Shown piece after piece: positions 19,420 through 19,873 of a stretch of 19,873 nucleotides of DNA. The notes under the pieces are model-generated. The model ran no database searches, was not told the origin of the DNA, and worked only from the letters and a program-made list of their open reading frames with translations. Position numbers and translations under genes: made by a program. Every line of letters begins with the position of its first letter. Position 1 is the first letter of the stretch. This stretch comes from Acanthamoeba lenticulata (Eukaryota > Discosea > Longamoebia > Acanthamoebidae): NCBI GenBank assembly GCA_002179805.1, contig NAVB01001232.1, forward strand, positions 1 to 19,873, written 5' to 3'.

Positions 19420-19572
19420 AAAAATCGCGAACCGTGGCCGGCCTGCACCGCAAAACGATTTGAACTATGCAACTTTTTCTTGCCGCAAGAGGAAGAAATG
19501 TAAGCAATTTGCTTTTGTGGAATCAGTTCGAGGAAGTGTGGTCGCCTGACTTGTCTTTGTTTACTACCCACC

Positions 19573-19873
19573 ATGCTCACGGACGAGGCCACAGAGAGTA
19601 CAAAGCTTCACAACTTCAGGGTTGTAGACCCAAAAGAGTCGGTGAAGGCTCGTAACCTGCGCAAGTCTATTCGGCGGGCTGAAAAGGCCAAGGCTGAGCG
19701 TGAACTTCGTCAACAGGCCAAGGAACGAGCAGAGCTAGAAGAGAGGGCTAGGGAGCAAGTAGAGCTAGCAGAGGCGAGGGGCAGAGAGCGAGAAGCCAAA
19801 CGACAAAAACGGGAAGTGAAGGCAGCGAAGCAAGAGAAACGGATCAAGTACTGGCAGAAATTACGCTCCGCGA
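19573..19873 (+). CDS. Charged coiled-coil protein, N-terminal part (runs off window)
   Basis: From an ATG at 19573 (context accATGc) the frame stays open to the edge for 100 codons. After a short start (MLTDEATESTKLHNFRVV) the translation is rich in Arg, Lys, Glu, Ala and Gln (for example RRAEKAKAERELRQQAKERA), as in a long single helix or coiled coil. The family cannot be named from this part. A small intron around 19618 is possible because a cag occurs there, but the frame is open through it. It may use a promoter within the 190 bp after the RING-H2 gene. Confidence 0.55.
   Translation, partial: MLTDEATESTKLHNFRVVDPKESVKARNLRKSIRRAEKAKAERELRQQAKERAELEERAREQVELAEARGREREAKRQKREVKAAKQEKRIKYWQKLRSA

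Noticed and set aside
1..19873. Mobile elements, tRNA or rRNA genes, viral insertions
   Set aside because: I found no terminal inverted repeats, transposase or reverse transcriptase motifs, tRNA-like cloverleaf or rRNA segment by reading. A tRNAscan or repeat search could still find something weak.

Overview
This window looks like nuclear DNA of a GC-rich, intron-dense protist. An Acanthamoeba-like amoebozoan is my best guess, but that is inference. The evidence is protein-coding stretches broken by many short introns (mostly 55-130 nt, GT...AG, a few GC...AG), G+C-rich exons against T-rich or CATC-rich introns, very short intergenic gaps, and eukaryote-only architectures (SPO11, F-box plus ankyrin, RING-H2, SAM, filamin repeats). 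There are no operons, ribosome binding sites or tRNA/rRNA genes. Every splice model below was made by eye: I required an acceptable donor, an acceptor and a continuous reading frame, and all exon phases close arithmetically.

Layout, left to right. (1) 93-2871 minus: a Ras-like GTPase-fold protein that has lost its nucleotide-binding motifs, joined by a long Ser/Lys-rich linker to a SAM domain; its 3' end lies outside the window. (2) 3176-4502 plus, divergent from it: a double hot-dog thioesterase. (3) 4994-8530 plus: a type I membrane protein with signal peptide, legume-type lectin domain, about five filamin-type repeats, one membrane span and a short tail with a YxxPhi motif. (4) 9182-10328 minus and (5) 10500-11408 minus: two tandem genes of unknown function. 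(6) 11693-12992 plus: a dual-specificity protein phosphatase. (7) 13144-15154 minus, convergent with it: SPO11, the meiotic DNA double-strand-break transesterase, assembled here from nine exons. (8) 15283-17598 minus: a single-exon F-box/ankyrin protein. (9) 17703-19379 plus, divergent from it: a four-span membrane RING-H2 protein. (10) 19573 to the right edge, plus: the start of a highly charged coiled-coil protein.

The genes do not form one pathway. The F-box protein and the RING-H2 protein are both expected to act in ubiquitin transfer and share a gap of only 104 bp, but a joint function is speculation. The most interesting items are the degenerate-GTPase/SAM fusion, the lectin-filamin surface protein with a concanavalin-type metal site, the SPO11 gene with its long acidic N-terminal extension, and three inferred GC-AG introns.
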